Shown here: positions 31,675 through 43,529 of the stretch, piece after piece
How the letters are laid out: each line of letters opens with the position of its first letter
Numbering within the stretch: the stretch's first letter is position 1
Origin: Ochlerotatus camptorhynchus
Lineage: Eukaryota > Arthropoda > Insecta > Diptera > Culicidae
Assembly (NCBI RefSeq): GCF_037179485.1
Contig: NW_027040824.1
Span: 3,541,001 to 3,605,000, forward strand
DNA length: 64,000 bases
Reading direction: 5' to 3'
Made by a program: the position numbers and the translations under genes
The notes under the pieces: model-generated
What the model was told of the DNA's origin: nothing
The model's database searches: none
What the model saw: only the letters and a program-made list of their open reading frames with translations

Positions 31675-32457
31675 ATGGATCCGATTTGTACCTTTTGCGA
31701 GCATGCAGATCAAGTCGATTCGATGCTCAGATGTAACAGGTGTAGTAGTTTTGCCCATCATTCTTGTGCTGGTGATCGTGAAAACACGCTGGGAGAAAAT
31801 AGCCCATATTACTGCCAGTTGTGTGTCCATAGGCATCCGCCAGCTGCTTTGTCCATAGCCTCATGCGCTACTACCTCGGCTAGTGTACGCGAAGCGGAAC
31901 TGCAGCTAGATATGCAAATGCTGGCGGAGGAAAAAAGGCTTCAGGAGATGTTGCTGGCGGAACAGGAGAAGAAGGACAAGGAGTTACAGCAAAAAGCGCT
32001 GCAAATGGAGAAGGAAAGGAGTGACAAGGCCATCTCCAACAAGATTCAGTTGGAAAAGGTATATATAGCCCGTAAATATGATTTACTTCGTGCTCAATTG
32101 GAAAGCGACGATGGTGCAAGCGTGAAGAGTCGACGAAGTAGCCACAAAAGCGTTGATAAGGTGCGCATCTGGATGGCTAACCAGCCAGTAATGACCCTGA
32201 GTGCCAAATCTGGGAAACTCAACCCCACAGGATTCACGTCACAGGAAGATGGTTCAACATCCCAGGAGCAAGCGCCAGTAAGACAACACCGGACTACAAG
32301 TGAACCACCAAGCCCCAGTAGAGCACCTGCAAGTAGTGCAAACGTACCACTCGTCCAGCCCAGCGTCTCATCAGATCAATCGCCAGGTAACATCATGGAT
32401 TTGATTTCACCCATTTCCGCGAGCCAGCAGGCTCCAGCAGCGAGTATCGCGGTATAA
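31675..32457 (+). pseudogene. BEL/Pao element A gag, N-terminal part with PHD finger
   Basis: This opens with MDPICTFCEHADQVDSMLRC, followed by FAHHSC and YYCQLC, a PHD-type zinc finger as found at the N-terminus of BEL-family gag proteins. It binds nucleic acid or chromatin in such elements, but the role is not established. A long charged coiled coil (about residues 75-150: AEEKRLQEMLLAEQEKKDKE) and a Ser/Pro-rich region follow. The frame ends at 32457, while gag similarity continues downstream in other frames. The ATG at 31675 is chosen because the first zinc ligands follow at once. Confidence 0.85.
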
Positions 32458-33580
32458 TTTCCAACGAGCCAATCGACTCCAATCAGTTGGTCAACAGGTG
32501 GTGCAAAACAGCCAAGAAGTCTACCCATCAGCATCGATATGATTCCTGAGGATCATCAAGAAAATGGTCCACCATCGCGCCAGGCTGGCCGCACCAGCGC
32601 AAACAACGTATTGGAGGTCGAACCAAGTATGTATATAAGTTCGGGTTCGGCTCCGGTAAGTACAGCAAGTAGCTTAAGTAGGGTTGAGGCTTATGGAAAC
32701 CTAGGTAGGAGTGTGCAAAATTTACCTCTCTCATACTCACATCCCAACCCAGAGACACAAATAAACTCAATTAGCTCCTTGTATGTACCTTAGACCTATC
32801 CAAGCAGAGGACAGGCAGTGTCAAATCCGTTTAGGAGTGGAAACAATTACATTTCTGTCACCTCAGCTCCCCATCCCAACATCCCAGTGGCACCATCACA
32901 CTGTCGTCCTCCAGTGTGTCGAGCTACCAGGGCCCAATATTCTCGTTCCCAATAGCGGGTTCCTTAGCTCCTCCTTTACCACTCGCGTCGAACACGCAAC
33001 ATACCATAAGTCATACGATACTTCAACATCGGAGACACGCGATACATGTTCATGCTACTAGTGTTCCGGAGTGGTCTACTGTAACAAACAACTGTGGTGT
33101 TTCTTATTCAGTCCCAGTGGATTCCGGTACCAGTTCTGGTGGACCAGCAGAGCGTATCTTCCTCCCATGGCGTGCAACAGTTTCAACAACGTTCCTGTTC
33201 CAGAGATTAACTCCAGAGTTGAACCTCAATACAGTTCATCACAAATTCCTGCATCGATCGGTTCGGTACCAGTCTATCATTATCCTGTGGAAAATCAAGC
33301 AGCCAACCAACCAACCGCTCAGCAACTTGCAGCACGGCACGTCGTTCCTAAAGATCTTCCATACTTCTCGGGAAACCCTTCGGAATGGCCGCTATTCTGG
33401 AGCAGTTACGAAACGTCAACACGAATCTGTGGGTACAGTGGAGCGGAGAACCTTATGCGCCTTCAGCGCTGCCTAAAAGGTGAGGCCAGGAAAACAGTCA
33501 AATGTTCCGGAAATAATCCGTACCTTGGGCATCTTATACGGACGACCAGAAGCTATCATTGGAACGTTGCTAGCTGAAGT
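32458..33580 (+). pseudogene. BEL/Pao element A gag, middle part
   Basis: A low-complexity Ser/Pro-rich linker with stops leads into the DUF1759-type gag core in the 33071-33577 frame. That core reads RHVVPKDLPYFSGNPSEWPL, then FWSSYETSTRICGYSGAENLMRLQRCLKGEARKT (33340-33500). A frameshift near 33500 moves the reading into the next block. This is the particle-forming gag region. Confidence 0.8.
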
Positions 33581-34532
33581 ACGATCAACTCCGGCTCCAA
33601 GATCAGAGAAACTGGAGAGCGCTATCAATTTCGGACTAGTGGTACGGAATCTCTGCGCCCACCTATTATCTACTGGACAAGTGCTGCACTTCGCCAATCC
33701 AATGCTACTCCACGAGTTGGTGGAGAAGCTTCCTGCTAATATTAAATTAGACTGGGCATTGTACACGCAAAGAGTGGAGCATGTCGATTTGCAGACTTTT
33801 TCCAGTTACATGAATGTAATCGTCGACGCAGCGAGTAGGGTGGCGCCAGTAATGGAAAAACACGAAAAACCTAAGGGAAAAGCTACCGTAAATGCCCACT
33901 CGTCGGGAAGCTATGCTGGGAAGAGTCACACGGAAAAGGAATTTACGACTGTCAACGCAGAGAGTGTCAAGTCAGCTGTCGCGGTTAGTGACCGCCCATG
34001 TATTGTCTGTAAAGTAAGCCGACACAAACCAAAGGATTGTGCTTCGTTTAAATCCAAATCACTATTGAGTCGTTGGAGAACTGCGCAGGAGCTGAATCTT
34101 TGCAAGAGATATCTCTATCCGCATGGAAAATGGCCTTGCAAGGCATCGCTATGTGGCGCCGATGGATGTTTACAGCGTCTTCATAAGCTCCTGCATCCTG
34201 GAAACCCAAACCAAGAACGTGAAACCAGTTCATCTTCGAGCGCTGTGACAGGAGTAGTTACTGTTCATCAGCATTCTCATCACAAGGTGCTGTTCAGAAT
34301 TATCCCAGTTGTTTTACACGCCAACGGGAAATCCGTTCAAACCTTCGCCTTCCTCGATGGCGGATCGGACTCAACGCTGGTGGAGAAGTCGTTAATCGAG
34401 CAACTTGGAGTACAGGGACCAGCCTCACCATTGTGTATGCAGTGGACGAATGGAGTAAAAAGAACGGAAGAAGATTCTCAGCGAGTGCAGTTCAATATTC
34501 TGGAGCAGGGCAATTCAAACAGTTCCAGTTGA
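33480..34532 (+). pseudogene. BEL/Pao element A gag C-terminus and protease
   Basis: The frame continues the gag core (LGILYGRPEAIIGTLLAEVR, ANPMLLHELVEKLP). It then has CCHC-type zinc ligands (CIVCKVSRHKPKDC at about 33998-34040) and the region CKRYLYPHGKWPCKA. The aspartic protease begins at about 34290 and has its active-site block as FLDGGSDSTLVEKSLIEQLG (34348-34410). A frameshift near 34430-34470 passes into the RT frame. Confidence 0.85.
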
Positions 34533-36433
34533 GAGGGGTCCAAACCGTGGAAAGTTTAGGATTACCTCGGCAGTCGGTACAGTTCAAGGAGTTGGAGAGC
34601 AGCTATTTCTACCTGCGAGGACTTCCTATTATGAGTTACAGTGACGCTGTGCCCGGTATTCTAATAGGATTGGATAATACAAAAATGAAGAATACGCTAA
34701 AGATGCGCGAGGGCAAGGCCAATGAGCCAGTCGCCGCTAAAACAAGGCTCGGATGGGTTTTATACGGGCAGGCAGGAGTTACGAATCAAGGGTCAACTCA
34801 TCGGATTCTCCATGTATGCACAAGTCACCACGACGATGATCTCCATGAGCTGGTTAAGCAGTTCTTTTCGATAGAAAGTGTAGGAGTTTCAGCATCCAAT
34901 CCTATGGAGTCAGCAGATGATCGACGAGCACGAGAAATACTTGAAGCCACAACGGTTCGCACGCCTTCCGGGAGGTTTCAAACAGGATTATTGTGGAAGT
35001 ATGACGAAATTAATCTTCCAAACAGTAGGCCGATGGCAGAACGGAGGCTCAATTGCCTAGAGCGCCGTCTGTTGAAATCACCAGAGCTATACGACAAGCT
35101 GAGACAACAGATAGCGGAATATCTAGGAAAGGACTATGCTCACCTAGCAACCGAGCAGGAATTAGCAGAATCGGACCCAAAACGCACGTGGTATTTACCG
35201 TTGGGAGTAGTCGTGAATCCGAAGAAACCTAATAAGTTACGTGTGGTATGGGATGCAGCAGCCGTTGTAAAAGGAATTTCGCTCAAGTCAGTTTTACTGA
35301 AAGGGCCGGACTTATTGACACCGCTTCTAGCTGTACTTAGTTGTTATTGGCAAAAGCAAATAGCAGTCAATGCTGATGTTATGGAAATGTTCCATCAAAT
35401 GTTGATCAGACCCGAGGACCGGCAAGTGCTGAGATTTCTTTTCCGGAATAACCCAGGAGATCCAATCCAAGTATTCGTGATGGACGTAGCTATATTTGGA
35501 ACATCCTGTTCTCCCTGCTCCGCGCAGTTCGTAAAGAACATCAACGCCGAGGAGTATTCGGCAGAGTTTCCGAGGGCAGCGAAGGCGATACAAGAAAACC
35601 ACTACGTCGACGACTATTTAGACAGCGTTGACACTGTAGGCGAAGCAATTCAGCTGGCATTAGACGAATTAGAGAAAGTGGTACATGAACGAGCAGGGTT
35701 CGTAATACGCCATTGGATGTCAAACTCTCCTGAGGTTTTGAGAACAATCGGCGAACAAAATACTCAATCGGTGAAGCAATTTGTCATGGATAAGGGCAGC
35801 AACCAGGAGCGCATTTTGGGAATGGTTTGGTTACCTCAGGAGGACATGTTCTCATACACAACGACTTTCCGGAGTGATCTGGAGCGCCTCTTCGATAGTT
35901 CTGTCATACCTATCAAACGCCAAGTGCTTAGTTTGGTAATGAGCGCCTTCGACCCACTAGGGCTGGTCGCATCTTTTGTTATCGAAGGCAAGGTCATCCT
36001 ACAAGAGATATGGAGGAAATCCGTTGGCTGGGACGATAATATTCCAGCTGAACTGCTACCACGATGGCATCAATGGTTGGGTGTACTACGGACACTGGAT
36101 CAAGTGAAAATTCCTCGATGTTACTTTCCGGGATACGGTGAGAAAGCGTACGAATCACTTGAACTCCACATCTTCGTGGACGCTAGTGAAAGCGCTTACG
36201 CGACCGCTGCATACTTCAGAGTTGTCGACAACGGGGAGGTTCGTTGCTGCTTAGTTCGTGCAAAAACCAAAGTGGCTCCGGTGAAACTTCTTTCTATACC
36301 TCGGTTAGAGCTACAGACAGCTACGATCGGGACACGTTTGATGAAGGCTATAATCGCTGACCACACGGTTCAAATCAAACGTACGATTCTGTGGAGTGAC
36401 TCAAAAACTGTGATCGCTTGGCTACTTGGCTAA
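34433..36433 (+). pseudogene. BEL/Pao element A RT and RNase H, truncated
   Basis: This is the longest open frame in the window that has its stop codon inside it (666 codons). The first part is the protease-RT connector (ILIGLDNTKMK, RLGWVLYGQAG). The RT core runs from about residue 255 (WYLPLGVVVNPKKPNKLRVV), through NADVMEMFHQMLI, to the BEL-type catalytic block HYVDDYLDS (about residue 390). RNase H starts near residue 580 (LHIFVDASESAYATAAYF) and reads IPRLELQTATIG and WSDSKTVIAWLLG before a stop at 36431-36433. The integrase and the 3' LTR are missing, so the element is 3'-truncated. The RT motifs look intact, but gag is frameshifted and the element cannot integrate by itself. Confidence 0.9.
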
Positions 36434-36797
36434 TGATTGTTTAGAGTTTTCCTAATTTTAGGCTAATTTCAAAATGTATTATCGAGGGGTCTAGAATAAA
36501 AAAAAATACCTGTATTTACGTATGCACGGACATCAAGACTAACTCAGAGAGTGAGGCACTTTTGCGCAGTTGAATGAAGAAATTTATAAAACCGTACACT
36601 CCCGATCATAAGTCATTTGAAAGATTTTGAATGGAAATACGAAGAGAAAAATTGCTCAATATCATTTTCAAATTTTGTATATCAAAGGTTCACCCAAAGT
36701 TACATTATTTTTAAAAATTTACTTTGAAGAGTCATAATTAATTTTCTCAGACTTTAAAAAAAATTAAATTAAAAGTTGTAGCAGAACCCTTATGCTA
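36434..36797. other. Non-coding flank of BEL element A
   Basis: The sequence is AT-rich with no integrase, LTR or other recognisable feature. The boundary between element A and flanking DNA lies close to 36430-36440. Confidence 0.45.
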
Positions 36798-37038
36798 CAC
36801 ACTTAGAAAAAATCATGTAAATTTAGGTGCTCTGAGAGTGACATATACGAGCGTCAATTTTGTCAAAAATTTGAGTCATAACAGACGCGCAATATAGCTC
36901 AATCAAACGTACATTTCGTCGAGCAACGAACTTTTCAGTCTCGGAGCACTTAATTTTACATGACATGTTTGTTTACGTCTCATCTTTTATGTCAAAGACG
37001 GATTCTGTCACGTGTAAAATTAGTTATTTCTAAGTGTG
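36798..37038. mobile_element. 241-bp MITE with CACACTTAGAAA TIRs
   Basis: The ends CACACTTAGAAA and its complement bound arms that also share TAAATTT/AAATTA and GTGCTC(T/C)GAGA words. The left flank is TA; the right flank reads CATA, so the TSD is not perfect. The terminal octamer is the same as in the larger element at 22535-24178. Confidence 0.75.
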
Positions 37039-37104
37039 CATACCATTCATACCATTCAAATAACCTAAGGAGATCAAAAATTGGACTAATATGAGAGAGC
37101 TTTG

Positions 37105-38465
37105 AACAAAACACATTTCATTGTTCACCATCCGGAAGAACTTTGCCGCATGTACAATTTTGACGATGACAGTTACTTTCTGGCCTCAAGCTATAGCATA
37201 TACAAATATTTTACATGCACACTAGCATCGCATACCGATAATATTCTGAACTATTTACTGTTCATCAGCAAAAAAGCTTTGATCTCCTAAACAACTTTGC
37301 CGAAGATAGTAATTTTCTAGCTGTTCGGGATCTCAAACTGTAGCATATACGAGGATTACACGTGTATACTAGCGCAGCACAGTGAGAAAATTCTGAACAA
37401 CTGTTCACCAGCCAAAAGACCTTGATCTCCTGAACAACTTTGCCGAAGACAGTAACTTTCTATTTGGTCAGGATCTCGAGATATATCACTGGCGAAAATT
37501 TCACATTTCACTAGCGCTACGTAGTGAGAAAATTGTGAACAACTTTTCACAAGCAAAAATTTTGTGATATCCTGAACAACTTTGCCGACGACAGTACTGT
37601 TCTATCTGGTCAAGAACTTGATATATTTTATATGCGAGCATTTCACATGTATACTAGCACCATGAAGTGAGAAAATTCTGAACGACTGTCCACCAGCCAA
37701 AAGACCTCGACCCCCTAAACAACTTTGTCGCAGCTGATCAAGATCTCGAGATATACTATATGCGAGAAGTGTACATGTGTAAAATTCTGGTGGTGAGAAA
37801 ATTCTTAACTACTGTTTACCAGCCAAAAAGTCTTGACCCTCTAAACAACTTTGCCGAAGACAGCAACTATCTAGCTGATCAAGATCTCGAGCTATTGAAT
37901 ATGCGAGAAAGGCACGTATATACTAGTGCTGCATGTGAGAAAATTCTGAACTATTGTCACCCAACAAAAAGATCTTGACTTCCTGAAAAACTTTGCCCAG
38001 AACATTTACTTTCTATCTGGTCAGGATCCAGAGATATTTTATGTGCAAGAGTTTTGCATGTATAGTAGCACCGCAAAGTGAGAAAACTCTGAACTACTGT
38101 ACACCTGCGAAAAAACCTTGACCTCCTGAATAACTATGCCGAAGAAAGTACCTTTCTATCTGGTTGAGAACTCGAGATATTTTATGTGAGAATTACACGT
38201 GTATACTAGCGTCACGTAGGGAGCAAATTCTGAACTATTGAGCACCAAGCTTTGACCTCCTGAAAAACTTTGTGAAAGACAGTAACTTTCTATCTCGTCA
38301 GGATCTCGAGATATATCACATGCGAGAATTTCACATGTATACTAGCGCTACGTAGTGAGAAAATTCTTAACTACTGTCCAGCGGCAAGGCTATGATCTCC
38401 TGAACAACTTTGTCGGAGACAGTAACGTTCTATCTGGTCAGGATCTCGATATATTCCATGTTGTA
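37105..38465 (+). repeat. ~140-bp satellite array
   Basis: About nine degenerate units of roughly 135-150 bp each contain CTCCTGAACAACTTTGCCG, AGACAGTAACTTTCTATCTG, GATCTCGAGATAT and AGCG-TACGTAGTGAGAAAAT blocks. One or two related units recur at 49790-49995. Its CAACTTTG-CGAAGACAG core also appears in the arms of the inverted repeat at 42756-43256. All small frames inside are repeat-coded. Confidence 0.88.
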
Positions 38466-38950
38466 ATCAATTAAGTCAAATCAAACGTAGTATGGTCACA
38501 GTTTACGCGGTTTTCATTTACATTTTCCCTATTATCCGCATTTTTTAGGTGTTTACTGTAATCAAAGTTTAGCTTGTTTAGATCAAAACAAGTTTTTTGA
38601 GGAATACTCGTTGGTTTCAGAGCGATTGGTAACTCAGCAACAAAACACATGTGTGTTGTACAAAGTACAACAGCGCGAGTAACGGAGGGTTAAGTAGTAA
38701 TTTAACTTCGTTAAATGCTCAAAAAGCGTTCTAAAAACCAAAAATTTGCGGAAAATAGCTAGAGAAGAGATGAAGGCGCAAAGCGCAGGTAAAACCTTAA
38801 CGAAACACAAATTGTGCGTCTGAGCAGGAAATGTCCTCAATTAGACTCATTACTATGTGATTCGTTTGTAGGTCACAATTTTAAATTAGTAGTGAATTTT
38901 TTGTGTCAATTAAATTGGGATTTATGGCTGAAAAGGATTTAAAGTCTATA
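38466..38950. other. No recognisable feature
   Basis: The region is AT-rich and I see no supported gene or repeat. The frame at 38634-38840 on the minus strand has no known domain. Confidence 0.4.
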
Positions 38951-39356
38951 TTGGCAAATCAAAGTTGGCACTCGTGGAGAATAGAAGAACTATGAGAGTG
39001 ATGATGGTTTCAAAATTTTACACGGTGAGGTATACGAGTGCAATCTTAAAAAGCTTTTATTTTGCAAATGGAACATTTTATTTAAATCTGGTTGATGCTA
39101 TGTTAGTAGAAAACTTAAGGACTACTCAATAGACAACTAATACAGAAAAATTAATTTCTTTTCAGATTTTTAGGTGTACACATAGATTTGAGCTTTTCTA
39201 CCACTGTAGCAGCAACCAGATTTAAATAAAATGTTCCATTTGCAAAATAAAAGCATTTTAAGATTGCATTCGTATACTTCCCCGTGAAAAATTTTGAAAC
39301 CATCATCACTGTTATAGTTCTTCTATTCTCCACGAGTGCCAACTTTGATTTGCCAA
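38951..39356. repeat. Long inverted repeat (~150-bp arms)
   Basis: The left arm (38951-39100) and right arm (39210-39356) are inverted copies of roughly 90% or more by eye. They start TTGGCAAATCAAAGTTGGCA and include TTTTGCAAATGGAACATTTT. The ~110-bp loop is unrelated. A transcript would form a long hairpin. Frames across the arms have no known domain. Confidence 0.85.
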
Positions 39357-39494
39357 TCCACATTAATCCAGACACCTTCAAATCACTGTAACTTTTGAAA
39401 TATTGCACGTAGGAGTGAAAAATTTCGCTGAGGTATAGCTGGGAGTCATTGATGAAAAATACTATGATTGGTGTTTACATTCCATGTTTAGTGT

Positions 39495-40500
39495 TCAAGA
39501 TGATGACGAATGAAATACACGTGCGCGAGCAGATTTTGTAAGGAAGTAATGCAAATCCTGACTTGACAATAGGGAAACTTGCAGAAAAATTGATTTACCT
39601 AAATCCACCATTCACGGTGTGCTCATTTTTGGAACGTGCTGATCCTGCCATGGACCGAAAGGTGAAGAGGATATTGAAGAAAAACTCGACTCTCTGTTCG
39701 ACTCTCTGCAACGACAAACAGAATTTTACAGAAAAATCACGGGCTCGATGTTTGTACCGTGAATATTTGACGAAGTTTTCATGCGTTGTTATGGACGATG
39801 AAACTTATGTCCTGGAGGATTTCAAGCAGCTTGCAGGGCTGGTTTTCTATTGTGCTATTGGCGTTGACGGCACCGTCGAAAAATTTGCTGTTCCAGCAAA
39901 TATAGACAGTTTCTTATGGGAATTTTCGATGGAGTGAAAAGAACGTACAAAGTCCGCCATGTTTCACGCACAGTCTGACGTTTGCTTATGGATTTTCTCA
40001 TAGGAGTAAAGAGCTAAAGAGTAGCCGTCAACGCCAATGGTCAAAAATGCTACAGATGAGCATTTCAGGACGAAGAAGGCATCGAAAGTTCTCAAAAAAA
40101 ATATATCTTATTTGGCAAGCAATTTGAACGTGTGGCCGAAAGAGTCAATCTTTTGTCATTACAGACACAATCAACAAGGAGATTCACCATAAAGAGTGCC
40201 TGCAGAAGCGATAGCTACCCTTCATCAAAAGCCACAAAGAAAACTCTTTGTTCTTGCCCGATTTGGCATCATGCCATTATGCTAAAACTGTGATGGAATG
40301 GTACGAAGCAAATCAAGTGAACTGCAAATCCACCAAATTATCCAGAACTGCGTCCAATCGAGAGATATTGGGCTCTGATGAAGCGGAAGCTTTCTGGAAA
40401 GAAACAAGGAATCAAAGATATCAAACACTTCCAACAAATTTGGACAAAAACGGCCACTACGGTATCTGAGGAGTCTGTAAAACTCTAATCGATGGAGTTA
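39495..40500 (+). pseudogene. ITmD37E-type Tc1/mariner transposase relic 1
   Basis: This is a decayed DDE transposase. The N-terminal helix-turn-helix remnant reads NPDLTIGKLAEKL after an in-frame stop (39541). The first catalytic aspartate is in VVMDDETYVLEDFKQLAG (39787-39840). The middle reads YLIWQAI and ITDTINKEIHHKECLQKR. The second aspartate is in LFLPDLASCHYAKTVMEWYEAN (40248-40313). The last block, about 37 residues after it, reads ELRPIERYWAL-like across a frameshift. Deletions in the DNA-binding part and several stops make it inactive. The family was described from Aedes and Anopheles. Confidence 0.87.
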
Positions 40501-40717
40501 AGCGTAAAGTTCGAAAATTTTATGCAACTACCAAATAACTATGTTTTGACTTCGTCAATTTTTAAGTGATATCCAATGAATCTGAAATAAACAACTACAA
40601 TTGAAATATAATGCGAAATTTGTGATTAACTTAAGTGATGTGTCCAGATTATTGTGAATACTGACCTTATTTGTTTGATAGGCCGAATTGAAAGGTTAGG
40701 CCTTGTTTACATCCCCT

Positions 40718-40875
40718 ATGGGGTGTTTACATATATGAGCTCAACCAGCTCAACCGACTAGCACGAATATCAGTTGCTCCTGAAATCTCATGCTGGTAGA
40801 CGCGAAGCCCTGTTTACATTATGCTGATTACTTTTTAGTATGCAGTTCTTTAGCACACAGATGTAAACACCCCAT
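40718..40875. mobile_element. 158-bp MITE with ATGGGGTGTTTACAT TIRs
   Basis: Perfect 15-bp inverted repeats (ATGGGGTGTTTACAT and ATGTAAACACCCCAT) bound a non-coding 158-bp segment. A third, inverted copy of the same word (TTGTTTACATCCCC, 40703-40716) sits immediately left, so the left edge may be a composite. No TSD is obvious. Confidence 0.6.
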
Positions 40876-42755
40876 CAACCCTATGATGTTGTGTCGCCGT
40901 TGAGTTAGAAGAGTATTTTAAATTCGTTTATTTAACCATGTTCTCGACAATTATATTGCTTTTTTCTTCACCGTGTTATTCAAATTGGAGCAGGGTACCC
41001 GGGTACCCTTTGGAGCCCATAACGGTTAAAAATCAGCTTCACATATGAGCCTCGCTGAATGAGATACATATATTCCTACTCAACAAACACTGTTTTACAA
41101 ATGACACCATCGACCCACCCGATACATAAAAAAAAGAGACACACCCATCCATGGCCAATCATATTCGTGGCTATGATGAACTGGACATTTGTCGCATAAT
41201 GAAGGCAATCCAATTTGGCGCCAGCTTCTATCGGTAGCACCGCATTACATGGTGTCAGCAGAAAATCGTTTGTTTCACACCAATTTCATCCTGTCGCACT
41301 TATTCGGTTGCTGCCATCAGTGAAAGTGGACTCGTTAACATGTTCAGTGTACACTTACTGCACGATAAATATCCTGCTCAGAGCAGAACTCTCCGTTTCT
41401 AAGCTGTCAGTTATGCCCCTGGGGACAACCGTGTTGCAAGGGCCCATCTCTGTGACGAGCAAAAGTACAACGGTCAATTTTCGGTCCCCCTGCAGATGCT
41501 CTTTCCCAGTTGATATCTAAATGGCACACTCACCTTTCGTTCGTGCCGTTGTTGTTGTCGTCATCATTGTCTTTTGTGATGGAACAAAGTATCTCATTTT
41601 TTCCTATGATATGCCGCAAGGTTTTTGGTAGAACAAAGAAGCACTGGAAGAAAAATAATTCTATCCAAGTTATGATCTTTATGGTGATGATACGGACCGT
41701 CCTGGGGCGAAAGGTTCTAAATTTAAGAGCAAAACCGTCCACCCTTGATACTGCGTCGCTCTGGCTTTTGTGAAATACCATTTTGCTCTGATCACCCGAA
41801 GAATAACCGATCCAAGTGGAAAACTAATTATTTGAGCTTCACCTGAGGATGTATTTTTTTTTTTTGGTTCATGGCTGTTACTCGAGTTGAGAGGCTAATG
41901 ATGAGGACATAGAGATAAACCATCAAGCAGTACCCGACCAATAGGAGCAATGTCCACAACCGGTAAGATGAGCCAATGTTATACTGGTTATTATAGTACA
42001 AGTGAATAAGTTTTTGACCCAAAGAGGTTCCCTAATTGGCCCATTTTTATTTTAAATTTTTATCATCTTTTACAGGGTTAGAAGATAGATTTTGCCATAT
42101 ATCTACGCAAATAAAGCCATAATAATTTATTGCAAATTTGAGTAGACCCTAGGGACAACATTAGACACCCTAGGAACATTAGTGCTATATCTGCTTAACT
42201 AACCTAATGAAAGACAGTTTCCTTCATACGATAAGTTTAGAATGTGAATCAAAGGTTATTAAATCGAAGTCAGAATATTGTTTTATAATTTGATGAGAAC
42301 GATAGTATTAAGCATTACGAAGACGTACAGGGGATTTCTCATAAAAATACGGCAAGGTTCTCTCTCACTAATGTATCCTGCACACACCTGTATAGTTGAC
42401 TACATTTACGGGTATCTAAATCTAAATACATCCCTGGAAAAATGAGTATTGGTGAGAGGGGTTAATAATTGAGAAAAGTATTACTCGACAGTTGAGCATA
42501 AACCATTACGGAAGTTGGATATCGGATTGGACATTCTAGATAGGATGAAAATGATTAGTGGAAGACTCTAATCTGCGTGCATAGGGCCAACGTACGATTC
42601 GAGCAGGAAAAAAAAAATAACGCTCTGGGATAGCATCCAATTGAGTTGACGTCTTTAGTGAAATTTCTTGGGTAATCAGGACCACAATTCGGTGGTTAAA
42701 AATAGTTCATGTTTTGGACAAAAAGATGACGCAGTGATACGAACTTTTTTTATTT
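40876..42755. other. No recognisable gene
   Basis: A perfect 16-bp palindrome, GGGTACCCGGGTACCC, lies at 40993-41008. The frames at 41215-41520 and 41510-41781 overlap on opposite strands without a known domain. Around 42000-42190 the words CCCTAGG and AACATTAG recur, suggesting an old repeat. Nothing else is supported. Confidence 0.4.
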
Positions 42756-43256
42756 CACAAGATAGAGGTTTGCTGTCTTGGGCAAAGTTGTAGAACGTAG
42801 TATTTTATGAAATGTGTTCTAAGCCGTAAAAGCTGTACATCTTCAAACAACTGAGATGTACGAAAATTTTCCTGAAATTCACGTTTTTAGTATTTTAGTT
42901 TGTGCAATCGTTCAAAAGAATACATTTATCATTTGTCCTCGCTCGGTACTGATCAACCCAATCTTTTCCAGATCAATGCAATTATTTTTAGTGTACTGAA
43001 AAATATATATCGCATAAAAATATTTGAAAAAACTACAGGATTTTCTGAATGATGACTACACCACCGGTGCCGCTAAAATAATAGCATTCATCTGGAAAAG
43101 ATCAGTACCAAGCGAGGCAAAATGATAAAAGTATTGATGTGAACGTTTGTTCAAAATATAATAGCTTGAAGATATACAGCTTCTATTTTTTGAGAAATTT
43201 TTCATAAAATTGTACGTTATACAACTTTGACGAAGACAGCAAACGTCTATCTTGTG
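42756..43256. repeat. Long inverted repeat / foldback MITE (~230-bp arms)
   Basis: The ends CACAAGATAGAGGTTTGCTG and the complement of CACAAGATAGACGTTTGCTG bound two imperfect arms. The arms include CAAAGTTGTA-AACGTA, AAGCTGTA-ATCTTCAA and the CTCGCT-GGTACTGATC and TCTTTTCCAGAT blocks. The loop is short (about 43000-43070). Part of the arm matches the core of the 37.1-38.5 kb satellite, so the two may be related. Confidence 0.85.
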
Positions 43257-43529
43257 CAGAGATGTCAGTTAATCAAAATACGACTCTAGCGTACGTATAT
43301 TTTGCCTCCTCTGAATATGTATGCATTGTAGCTTATATGCTTATTGCGAGCTTTTGAGGTGAAAAATATAATCACTCTCTCTAGAGAAATGAATTTAATG
43401 TGCTCTCGAGTTCACTCACCCGAAAGCTCTCAAAGCTTTACCTCTCGAGGGATCTCACTGCAAAGCACACTCTTCAGAGCATAGGTTTGAACGCTGTTAA
43501 AGCATTATTTTACTACAAGCATATAAAGC

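Noticed and set aside
36434..36797. Integrase or 3' LTR of BEL element A
   Set aside because: No integrase motif or TGT...ACA repeat is present after the RNase H stop, so the element is 3'-truncated.
37105..38465. CRISPR array
   Set aside because: The units are ~140 bp, degenerate over their whole length and have no repeat-spacer structure. It is a satellite.
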